From the NCBI GenBank assembly GCA_030425785.1, contig JAUHYJ010000035.1, forward strand, positions 1 to 13,055: a stretch of 13,055 nucleotides of DNA, written 5' to 3'. The number at the start of each line of letters is the position of its first letter. Position 1 is the first letter of the stretch. A program made the position numbers and the translations under genes. The stretch is from Acidimicrobiia bacterium (GTDB lineage Bacteria > Actinomycetota > Acidimicrobiia > Acidimicrobiales > Ilumatobacteraceae). Of this stretch, positions 7,269 to 13,055 are shown piece after piece. The notes beneath the pieces were generated by a model, which saw only the letters and a program-made list of their open reading frames with translations, searched no databases and was not told where the DNA came from.

Positions 7269-8294
7269 ATGACGGACCAGGAGTTCGACGTACCGGGCGG
7301 CCCACCCGGCGACGGGCCCGTCGATGACGCCGGTCCGGGGCTGACGGTGAACGGCTACGCGATCGACACCTCGCCGACCGTGTTCGGCGAGCTCGAGCCA
7401 GCGAACGACCTGCTCGGAGACGCCGCTGCGATGCGGGCCGCGATGGCCGAGCGCGGCTACCTGTTCTTCCGGGAGCTGCTCGATCCGGACATCGTGCTCG
7501 CGGCCCGGAACGAGATCCTCCTCAAGTACGCGATCATCGGTGAGGTCGACGATCGCCACCCGGTCGGCGACGCCATCGCGGGGAGTGGCGATGCGGTGCC
7601 GACGGTGAACCTGCGGGCGTTCTCCGAGTCGGTGCGCGGTGGCGCCGCCTATCGGGCGGTCACCGACAGCGACGAGGTCCTCGACGTGCACCGCGCGCTC
7701 CTCGGCGGTGAGGTGCGAGCGTTCGACATGCGCTGGCCGCGCTTCGTGCGTCCGGGAGAGGGATGCGGTTTCCACTGCGACGGCCCCTACATGAACCGCG
7801 GCACGTCGCTCGACCGCATCTACTCGAGCTGGATCCCGCTCGGCCGGATCCGCCGTCACGAAGGGTCGCTGATGCTGCTCGACGGCAGTCATCGCGCCGA
7901 GGGTCTCGCCGACTACCTCGCACGCGACGCCGACCGGGACCAGCTCGAGTGGCTCGACGACGACCCGGCCGTCGTGCGCGACCGGTACGGCTCCCGGTGG
8001 CTCACGACCGACTTCGCACCCGGCGACGTGCTGTGCTTCGGCATGGGGGTCCTCCACGGCGCGATCGACAACCGGTCGCCCGAGGGGCGCTGCCGCCTCT
8101 CGTCCGACAGCCGCTACCAGTGTGTCGACGAGCCGGCCGACCCGCGTTGGAACGGCGACGGCTTCGAGGGGCACGGCGGTCGGCGGGTGTTCTATCCCGG
8201 GCTCGGGCGATGGAACAACGAGGACTTCCAGGACGAGTGGAAGGACGTCGACGAGTTCGGCCGATTGCATCTGCGGGCGCCACGATCGACGTAG
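7269..8294 (+). CDS. PhyH-family Fe(II)/2-oxoglutarate-dependent dioxygenase
   Basis: A 341-residue protein of the phytanoyl-CoA dioxygenase family. The iron triad is visible: the HxD motif is His169-Cys-Asp171 in GFHCDGPY, and the distal histidine is His263 in VLHGAIDN. Arg276 (or Arg274) probably binds 2-oxoglutarate. Because the Asp of HxD is present, it should be a hydroxylase or related oxygenase; halogenases of this fold have Ala or Gly there. It heads a rightward pair with the dehydrogenase, 7 bases apart, and is transcribed divergently from the NRPS operon, so it is likely a tailoring enzyme. It could hydroxylate a carrier-bound amino acid or the finished peptide; the substrate is unknown. 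The ATG at 7269 was chosen because TAGCCT lies 10 bases upstream and no ribosome binding site is seen, consistent with a leaderless message. Confidence 0.88.
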   Translation: MTDQEFDVPGGPPGDGPVDDAGPGLTVNGYAIDTSPTVFGELEPANDLLGDAAAMRAAMAERGYLFFRELLDPDIVLAARNEILLKYAIIGEVDDRHPVGDAIAGSGDAVPTVNLRAFSESVRGGAAYRAVTDSDEVLDVHRALLGGEVRAFDMRWPRFVRPGEGCGFHCDGPYMNRGTSLDRIYSSWIPLGRIRRHEGSLMLLDGSHRAEGLADYLARDADRDQLEWLDDDPAVVRDRYGSRWLTTDFAPGDVLCFGMGVLHGAIDNRSPEGRCRLSSDSRYQCVDEPADPRWNGDGFEGHGGRRVFYPGLGRWNNEDFQDEWKDVDEFGRLHLRAPRST

Positions 8295-8301
8295 AGGCGG
8301 T

Positions 8302-9480
8302 GTGACGACCGACGCGACGCTCGCTCGCCTCGCCGAGGCGATCGCCGACATCGACCACCCGACCAAGACCGAGACCTCGGCGTGGGCTCGCGAACACCTC
8401 GCGCGGCACGACCTCGTCGCGGCGGACCACGCTTCGGTGTTCGCCGCCGCCGACTGGCGGTCGTGCGCCGAGCGAGGGATCTTCGGCCTCATGGTCCCGA
8501 CCGAGCTGGGCGGGCAGGGTGCCGATCTGGCGACCACTCTGCTGACGCTGGAGGGACTCGGGCACGGCTGTGCCGACAACGGTCTGACGTTCGCCGTCGC
8601 CAGCCAGGTGCTCAGCACCCAGGTCGCGCTCGTCCGGTTCGGGACCGACGCGCAACAGCGGCGTTGGCTGCCCGGACTGCTCGACGGCTCGGCCTTCGCC
8701 GCGTTGGCGATGACCGAGCCCGACTCGGGCTCCGACGCGTTCGCGATGGCGGCACGGGCCGAACGGCTCGACGACGGGCGGTACCGGATCAACGGCCACA
8801 AGGCCTACATCACCTTCGGACCGATCTGCGATCTCGCCGTCGTGTTCGCGGCGACCCGGCCCGATGCGGGGAGCTGGGGGGTCTCGGCCTTCCTGGTCGA
8901 CACCTCGCTGCCGGGCGTCTCCCGGACGGCGATCCGGGAGAAGATGGGCATGCGGACGACACCGTTCGGCGACATCGAGTTCCACGACGTGGTGGTCGAC
9001 GCCGACGCACTTCTCGGACGCGAGGGTGCCGGCGCCCGCATCTTCGCCGCGATCCTCGATGTCGAGCGCGGCTACGTGTTCGCGCCGCAGGTCGGTGCGA
9101 TGCAGCGCCAACTCGAGGCGGCGATCGAGTTCGCCCGTACCCGGGAGCAGGGCGGTGGGCCGATCGCTCGATACCAGGCCGTCTCCCACCGCCTCGTCGC
9201 GATGAAAGAGCGCCACGAGCGGGCTCGGCTGTTCCTCTACCGTGCGGCGATCGCCGAGGCCACGGGACGCGACATCACGATGTCGGCGTCGCTCGCGAAG
9301 ATCGTCGCGTGTGACACCGGCATCGAGTCGGCCCTCGACCTGGCGACGATCCACGGGGCGCGTGGGTACGTGACCGAGTTCGAGGTCGAGCGCATGTTCC
9401 GCGACGCCGTCGGCGGGTTGGCGTACTCGGGCTCGACCGACGTGCTGCGCAACGTGGTCGCGCGCCTGCTCGGGATCTGA
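8302..9480 (+). CDS. Acyl-CoA dehydrogenase-family flavoenzyme, candidate prolyl-carrier-protein dehydrogenase (PltE/RedW-like)
   Basis: A 392-residue FAD-dependent dehydrogenase of normal family length. The FAD/substrate signature AMTEPDSGSD and the C-terminal HGARGYVTEFEVERMFRD segment are present. At the place where short-chain acyl-CoA dehydrogenases carry the catalytic Glu (Y-E-G-T) this protein has Y-S-G-S, with Ser376. Instead Glu255 in LDVERGY occupies the helix-G position used by isovaleryl-CoA-type enzymes. Beside a lone adenylation enzyme and lone carrier protein, the best reading is oxidation of a carrier-bound amino acid, for example prolyl to pyrrole-2-carboxyl, as in pyoluteorin and prodiginine pathways. 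An ordinary acyl-CoA substrate remains possible. The GTG at 8302 was chosen: AGAGG (8293-8297) precedes it and the PhyH stop ends 7 bases upstream. Longer versions would run deep into that gene. Confidence 0.88.
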   Translation: MTTDATLARLAEAIADIDHPTKTETSAWAREHLARHDLVAADHASVFAAADWRSCAERGIFGLMVPTELGGQGADLATTLLTLEGLGHGCADNGLTFAVASQVLSTQVALVRFGTDAQQRRWLPGLLDGSAFAALAMTEPDSGSDAFAMAARAERLDDGRYRINGHKAYITFGPICDLAVVFAATRPDAGSWGVSAFLVDTSLPGVSRTAIREKMGMRTTPFGDIEFHDVVVDADALLGREGAGARIFAAILDVERGYVFAPQVGAMQRQLEAAIEFARTREQGGGPIARYQAVSHRLVAMKERHERARLFLYRAAIAEATGRDITMSASLAKIVACDTGIESALDLATIHGARGYVTEFEVERMFRDAVGGLAYSGSTDVLRNVVARLLGI

Positions 9481-9493
9481 CGGCTCGCGCCGA

Positions 9494-9513
9494 CCGGGGA
9501 CCGACGACCCCGG
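9494..9513. terminator. Possible bidirectional terminator hairpin between convergent genes
   Basis: CCGGGG and CCCCGG form a perfect 6-bp stem around an 8-base loop in the 37-base gap between two converging stop codons. No T-run follows on either strand, so it is only a weak candidate. Confidence 0.35.
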
Positions 9514-9517
9514 CCGG

Positions 9518-10960
9518 TCAGACCGTCGCCGGTTCGGGCTCGATCTCGTCGTCGGAGTCGTCGGAGTCGTCGAACGTGCGGTCGTCGGAACCGGACGCGT
9601 GTTCCGACGCCGTCGGGAGCAGGCGCCCGGCCCGGCGCTCGACGAGGTGGTACACGCCGGCGAGGGCGGTGAGGGCGATCATGACGTAGAGCGAACGCGG
9701 CCACAGGATCACGCGGTCGACCCACTCGTTGACGCCGACCTCGACCTCGGCGACCCGCTCGTAGACCCAGGTCAGGCTGAGGATCGCCAGGGCACCCGAC
9801 GCCGTCCAGAACAGGGGCAGGTAGGCGCGGGTCCGGCGGAGCAGGAAGAGCATCGGGAACGTCATCAAGATGATGATCAACTGACCGATCTCGATGCCGA
9901 CGTTGCGGCCGAGCAGCGACACCAGCTGGGTGCTGCGGCTGATGTCGAGGTCGGCCACGAGCCCCGCGAAGCCCATGCCGTGGAAGAGCCCGAACACGAA
10001 GGCGATCGCCCATTCACGATGACCGAAGATCGGCTTGATGTTGTGGAGCGCGGCGGCGGCGATCGACAGGGCGATCAGTGTCTCGACGAGCTTCGAGGGC
10101 GGGAGTGGCAACAGGTCGAGCCCGGCGAGCGTGAACGTGACGGAGTGCGCGATGGTGAACATCGTCGCGACGATCACGACGCGGAGCAGCGAGCTGCCGA
10201 ACCGTTCCGCCGGACGCCACGCACCGGCGACTAGCACGAGCACCGACGGCAGCAGCAGGACCATGACGAAGAAGATGTGGTCGGGCCCGGTGCGGATGTG
10301 GTCGACACCGAGGTCGATGCTGGTGCGGAAGTTCCGCCACTGGCTCGGGTCGCCCAGGTCGATCGTGCCCGACGGCGCATCGAGGGTGTGGAACAGCAGC
10401 TCGTTCGCTTCCTCCTCGACGACGCCGCGCTTCCAGTCGTTGGCGACGAGGGTGATGTTGTTCCGGTTCTCGATCTCGGTGAGGAACGGCGTGAACGTGA
10501 TCTCGAGCACCTGCGGGACCCCGGCACTGCCGACCTCGGCCGCGAACGGCAAGATGGCGTAGCCGCGGCCGTCGGGGCCGACGTCGTCGTCGTCGAGGAG
10601 TTCGATGCCGTCGAAGCTGAGCGGCCAGATGACGCCGTCGGCGCCGATCGCCGTCCGCTCGGCCGCGTAGGCCTGGAGCGTGTCGAGGTCGGCTTCGAGC
10701 TCGGCGAGCTGAGCGTCGGGATCGCCGGTGAGCTCGTAGCCGAACACGGTCCGCAGGTCGCCGAAGGGCATCTCGACCCGACCGGTGAGTGTGGTGTCGC
10801 CGACGTCCAGATACAGGTACGACTCGTCGAAGCGGTGCGCCGACGCGGTGCCGGCACCGATGCCGAGTCCGGTCAGCAGCACGCCGACGGCGAGGAGCAG
10901 GCGCAGGATCGAGTGGCCGGACGAGCCAGTCGATGCACGGGACGAGCGGGGGCGGCGCAT
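9518..10960 (-). CDS. HupE/UreJ-family membrane protein with N-terminal extracellular domain
   Basis: A 480-residue protein. A signal peptide (hydrophobic stretch about residues 19-41, ending ASA-H) is followed by a soluble, probably extracytoplasmic domain to about residue 220. About seven membrane helices then span about 225-455. Family marks are GPDHIFFVMVLLL (His228), FTIAHSVTF, and the GHREW...FGLFHGMGFAG block, with histidines in the membrane region. HupE/UreJ relatives are linked to metal (nickel) handling, but the substrate of this longer subfamily is not established. The C-terminal tail is acidic (DDSDDSDDE). The gene starts 18 bases after the methyltransferase stop on the same strand, so the two probably form an operon. 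There is no obvious link to the peptide cluster. Confidence 0.85.
   Translation of the reverse strand: MRRPRSSRASTGSSGHSILRLLLAVGVLLTGLGIGAGTASAHRFDESYLYLDVGDTTLTGRVEMPFGDLRTVFGYELTGDPDAQLAELEADLDTLQAYAAERTAIGADGVIWPLSFDGIELLDDDDVGPDGRGYAILPFAAEVGSAGVPQVLEITFTPFLTEIENRNNITLVANDWKRGVVEEEANELLFHTLDAPSGTIDLGDPSQWRNFRTSIDLGVDHIRTGPDHIFFVMVLLLPSVLVLVAGAWRPAERFGSSLLRVVIVATMFTIAHSVTFTLAGLDLLPLPPSKLVETLIALSIAAAALHNIKPIFGHREWAIAFVFGLFHGMGFAGLVADLDISRSTQLVSLLGRNVGIEIGQLIIILMTFPMLFLLRRTRAYLPLFWTASGALAILSLTWVYERVAEVEVGVNEWVDRVILWPRSLYVMIALTALAGVYHLVERRAGRLLPTASEHASGSDDRTFDDSDDSDDEIEPEPATV
9548..9574. repeat. 9-bp tandem repeat, three copies, the last imperfect
   Basis: The unit gtcgtcgga occurs twice, followed by gtcgtcgaa. 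It lies within the coding end of the HupE-like gene and encodes the Ser-Asp-Asp repeats of its acidic tail. Confidence 0.7.
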
Positions 10961-10978
10961 CCGCCAGATCGTACTCCG

Positions 10979-12007
10979 TCAGGCGACGGTCCACCGGCGC
11001 GCGACCGTGACCGCATCGGCCGTGATGATCGGCTCGCTCCGGTCGGGTTCCGGCAGATCGGTCGACAGCCTCGACTGCTCGTGGAGGACGATGCGCGCCC
11101 CTCGTGGGAGGCGGCGGAGCAGCACGGGCACGGCGCGCGCCGCGACCGTCGGGGGGACGAACAGCATCGCCACGCTGACGCCGGACAGGTCGGACGCGAG
11201 TCCGTCGCCCTGGACGACGGTGACGTGTGCGTCGAGACCCGCCGCTGCGACGCGTCGGCGTGCCGCATCGACGAGTCCGGCGTCGAACTCGAAACCGATC
11301 GCGCGGCACCCGTGCCGCTCGGCCGCCGCGACGACGATCCGGCCGTCGCCGCAACCGATGTCGGCGATCACGTCGTGCGCGTCGACCTCGGCCACGTCGA
11401 GCAGCGGGCCGATCAGGCTCGTCGGCGTGGCGAGGAACGGTTCGAGCGATGCGTGGTCCGGCGGGTCGCCCAGTCGCTCGCGGAGGAGACGGAGCGGCCG
11501 TACGATCCCGTAGGCGCGCCATCCCCACGTGGGCAGTGCGACGGTCGCCCAGTCGGCGGGCGTCGGGCGGAACAGCCTGGCCGGGAGGCTCGTCGGTCGG
11601 GGCGTGGCCCAGCGCAGCCGGGCGACGAAGGTGGTGGCATCGGTGCGCGTGAGCGCGACCTCGTGTGCGGTCGCCCAGAACGAGCGGTCGGCACCCGCGG
11701 TCCACTCGGGGTGTCGGCGGTAGCCGAGCTGTTCGACGAGGGTCGCCGCTGCGAGTGGGGCGTCGGCCCGGTCGATCGACACCACGAACTCGTGGCGCTG
11801 GCGGAGCGCGGGGACGGCACGCGGGGTCACCGCGACGGAGCAGTTCAGCAGGGCCTCGACGACGCGGCGCTGCTCCGCTTCGACCGACGCCGCGATGACG
11901 CGGCACGTATCGCCGACCCTGCCGCCGTCGACCTCGGCGCGCGTGCCGGCGGGGAGCCGATCGACGGTGCCCGCCTCGATCGCCTGGATCAGCCGCAACG
12001 AGGTCAT
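10979..12007 (-). CDS. Class I SAM-dependent methyltransferase (FAM173/DOT1-like) with an unassigned N-terminal domain
   Basis: A 342-residue protein. The C-terminal third is a Rossmann methyltransferase: motif I DIGCGDGRIVVAAAERHG, an acidic loop after GFEFD, then VVQGDGL and LFVPPTVAARAVPVLL. This resembles FAM173-type and archaeal protein-lysine methyltransferases. About 170 N-terminal residues lie ahead of the catalytic domain and carry no motif I can assign. The stretch around RHEFVVSIDRADAPLAAATLVEQLGY is only faintly reminiscent of nucleotidyltransferase-like folds. The ATG at 12007 is the start because no good in-frame start was seen upstream; open reading continues far upstream only as an antisense shadow of comF. 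The gene precedes the HupE-like gene by 18 bases. The substrate is unknown. Confidence 0.82.
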   Translation of the reverse strand: MTSLRLIQAIEAGTVDRLPAGTRAEVDGGRVGDTCRVIAASVEAEQRRVVEALLNCSVAVTPRAVPALRQRHEFVVSIDRADAPLAAATLVEQLGYRRHPEWTAGADRSFWATAHEVALTRTDATTFVARLRWATPRPTSLPARLFRPTPADWATVALPTWGWRAYGIVRPLRLLRERLGDPPDHASLEPFLATPTSLIGPLLDVAEVDAHDVIADIGCGDGRIVVAAAERHGCRAIGFEFDAGLVDAARRRVAAAGLDAHVTVVQGDGLASDLSGVSVAMLFVPPTVAARAVPVLLRRLPRGARIVLHEQSRLSTDLPEPDRSEPIITADAVTVARRWTVA

Positions 12008-12086
12008 CCCGAGGTCACCGTGCGGTGCGCACCGGGGTCGCTCGGCCAGCGGGCGGTGGGGTGGCGGTCGACGACACGATCCGCGG

Positions 12087-12092
12087 AGCGTA
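12087..12092 (-). promoter_or_regulatory. Candidate -10 element for the methyltransferase operon
   Basis: TACGCT on the minus strand fits TAnnnT and would give a leader of roughly 70 bases before the ATG at 12007. It is called from the motif and its place in the divergent intergenic region only. Confidence 0.3.
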
Positions 12093-12108
12093 GCAACGCC
12101 GGGTCCGC

Positions 12109-12140
12109 CGACCGGACGTGATTCCCGCGATGTCCGGTCG
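12109..12140. promoter_or_regulatory. Perfect 9-bp inverted repeat, candidate operator
   Basis: CGACCGGAC (12109-12117) and GTCCGGTCG (12132-12140) are exact reverse complements separated by 14 bases. They lie in the 174-base intergenic region between the methyltransferase gene and comF, 42 bases before the comF start. The half-site spacing of 23 bases (about two helical turns) suits a dimeric regulator. A transcript hairpin is the alternative. No regulator gene is adjacent. Confidence 0.35.
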
Positions 12141-12181
12141 ATGCCCCTGCGGGCCGCGAAACACTGTGACACCCCCTCGTC

Positions 12182-12871
12182 ATGATCGAGCGCATGATCC
12201 TCGATGCTCGTTGTGCCGGCTGTGACCGCCCCGGCGAGGTGCTCTGCCGCACCTGCCGCTTCACCCTGGCCGCACCGCCGGCGATGCCGTTGCAGAGCGA
12301 CGTCATCGCCGCCGTGCCCTTCGTGGGGCGGGCGCGCGAGGTCGTCGTCAACTTCAAGTACCGCAATCGCCGCCAGGTCGCCCACCATCTCGCCGGGCTC
12401 GTCGTGAACCGGCTCGTGGCGAGCGGGGTCGGTGCTGCCGATGTCGACGTCGTCACCTGGGCGCCCACCAGCGCAGTCCGTCGTCGCCGGCGCGGGTTCG
12501 ATCAGGCCGAGGTCATCGCCCGCCGCGTGGCGCTCCAGCTCGGCGTGCCGTGCCGGCGCCTGATCGAGCGCGAAGGCCGAGCCGCCCAGACCGGTCAGGA
12601 CCGGGCGACCCGATTGCACGGCCCCGTGTTCCGTGCCGCCCCGTCCGCTCGTGGTCGCCGTGTCCTCGTCATCGACGACGTGGTCACGACCGGCGCCACC
12701 CTGCGCTCGGCTGCGGCTGCGCTCCGCGAGGCGGGTGCCGTCGACGTCGTGAAGGCGGCGGTGGCCACCACGCCGGCGCTGGTCGCCACCGCCGACCGGC
12801 GGCCACGGGCCGGGACGCGCCGGCGGCCCATGACGTCCCGCACCGTCGTGCAGGGGCCGTGGGCCGCGTGA
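12182..12871 (+). CDS. comF: ComF-family amidophosphoribosyltransferase-like protein
   Basis: A 229-residue protein with the two hallmarks of ComF. One is an N-terminal zinc-finger pattern (C11, C14, C22, C25). The other is a C-terminal phosphoribosyltransferase fold with the PRPP loop VLVIDDVVTTGAT at 161-173. The RRRRGFDQAEVIAR segment and the TGQDRATRL segment are also typical. ComF proteins take part in natural DNA uptake where competence exists; in many actinobacteria the exact role is unclear. The gene lies just upstream of secA in the same direction, a common actinobacterial neighbourhood. The ATG at 12182 is used; an ATG at 12194 gives a protein four residues shorter and is equally possible, since neither has a clear ribosome binding site. 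Confidence 0.9.
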   Translation: MIERMILDARCAGCDRPGEVLCRTCRFTLAAPPAMPLQSDVIAAVPFVGRAREVVVNFKYRNRRQVAHHLAGLVVNRLVASGVGAADVDVVTWAPTSAVRRRRRGFDQAEVIARRVALQLGVPCRRLIEREGRAAQTGQDRATRLHGPVFRAAPSARGRRVLVIDDVVTTGATLRSAAAALREAGAVDVVKAAVATTPALVATADRRPRAGTRRRPMTSRTVVQGPWAA

Positions 12872-12967
12872 GTTGACGCCCGGCTGCGAGGCCGATCTCG
12901 ACGGAGAGCCCGGGAGCGAGCGCCGGTTCACTGCCTCGAGCGCCTGACCGCGCCGCTCCGCCGCCGG

Positions 12968-12973
12968 TAGGCT
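12968..12973 (+). promoter_or_regulatory. -10 element of the secA promoter
   Basis: TAGGCT is followed by 10 bases and the ATG at 12984. CTGACC at 12944-12949, 18 bases before it, is a partial -35 match. The 112-base gap between comF and secA holds this promoter and no gene. Confidence 0.55.
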
Positions 12974-12983
12974 GGAAAGCCTC

Positions 12984-13055
12984 ATGGGAATTCTCGATCG
13001 CATCCTCCGCGCGGGCGAAGGCAAGAAACTCAAAGCGCTCCAGGGGATCGTCCCC
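12984..13055 (+). CDS. secA: Protein translocase subunit SecA, N-terminal fragment (runs off the right edge)
   Basis: Only the first 24 codons are present, beginning MGILDRILRAGEGKK and ending ALQGIVP. This basic amphipathic start with the R/K-A/L-G-E-G-K pattern is characteristic of actinobacterial SecA, the ATPase motor that drives preproteins through SecYEG. A preceding comF supports the call. Many relatives carry a ribosome hibernation factor gene between comF and secA; none is present here. No catalytic motif lies inside the window, so the identity rests on the N-terminus and context. Confidence 0.75.
   Translation, partial: MGILDRILRAGEGKKLKALQGIVP

Noticed and set aside
7771..7782. 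Possible non-heme iron halogenase
   Set aside because: The HxD aspartate (Asp171) is present; halogenases of this fold have Ala or Gly at that position.
7257..9354. Long minus-strand open frames opposite the dioxygenase and dehydrogenase genes
   Set aside because: They lack recognisable domains, while the plus strand carries the iron triad and flavin signatures.
10277..12121. 614-residue plus-strand open frame opposite the methyltransferase and HupE-like genes
   Set aside because: It spans two genes and their gap with shadow-like composition and no motif.
12872..12967. Possible terminator hairpin or small gene between comF and secA
   Set aside because: The only pairing (CCCGGCT with AGCCCGGG) is imperfect with a long loop and no T-run, and no credible small frame with a ribosome binding site was found.
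12008..13033. Upstream extension of the methyltransferase frame across comF
   Set aside because: The extension is antisense to comF and crosses its promoter region. The ATG at 12007 gives a sensible start.

Overview
The window is very GC-rich, with dense genes, GTG starts and TAnnnT-type -10 elements directly before start codons. This points to a high-GC actinobacterium. The ComF-SecA neighbourhood and the style of the proteins suggest the class Acidimicrobiia (Ilumatobacter-like), but that placement is an inference.

The left and centre (1-9480) hold the edge of a nonribosomal peptide gene cluster. Three genes run leftward: a free-standing adenylation enzyme (5696-7243), a free-standing carrier protein (5424-5699, ATGA overlap) and a large multimodular NRPS (from 5443 off the left edge, GTG start overlapping the carrier gene by 20 bases). 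The visible NRPS reads C-A-T-C-(start of A). Its first A domain is interrupted between core motifs A8 and A9 by about 330 residues that form a complete PP-loop (N-type) ATP pyrophosphatase with an N-terminal four-cysteine zinc ribbon, resembling the N-acetyl sugar amidotransferase (WbpG) group. The specificity code of that A domain reads D-L-T-K-I-G-E-V-G-K, one conservative change from the classical asparagine code. This interrupted A domain is the main discovery candidate: an asparagine-activating module with a built-in carbonyl-activating enzyme, which could make a nitrile, amidine or thioamide on the assembly line.

Two genes run rightward from a shared, nearly palindromic divergent promoter: a Fe(II)/2-oxoglutarate dioxygenase of the PhyH family (7269-8294) and an acyl-CoA dehydrogenase-like flavoenzyme (8302-9480). 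Together, the lone A domain, lone carrier protein and dehydrogenase match the PltF/PltL/PltE set that turns proline into pyrrole-2-carboxyl-S-carrier. A possible product start is therefore pyrrole-2-carbonyl (or a related imino-acid starter) joined to a modified asparagine, then further residues.

The right part (9518-13055) looks like ordinary chromosome: a leftward pair encoding a FAM173-like methyltransferase with an unassigned N-terminal region and a HupE/UreJ-type membrane protein, then rightward comF and the first 24 codons of secA. The intergenic region between the methyltransferase and comF carries a perfect 9-bp inverted repeat. No RNA genes, insertion sequences or CRISPR arrays were seen.
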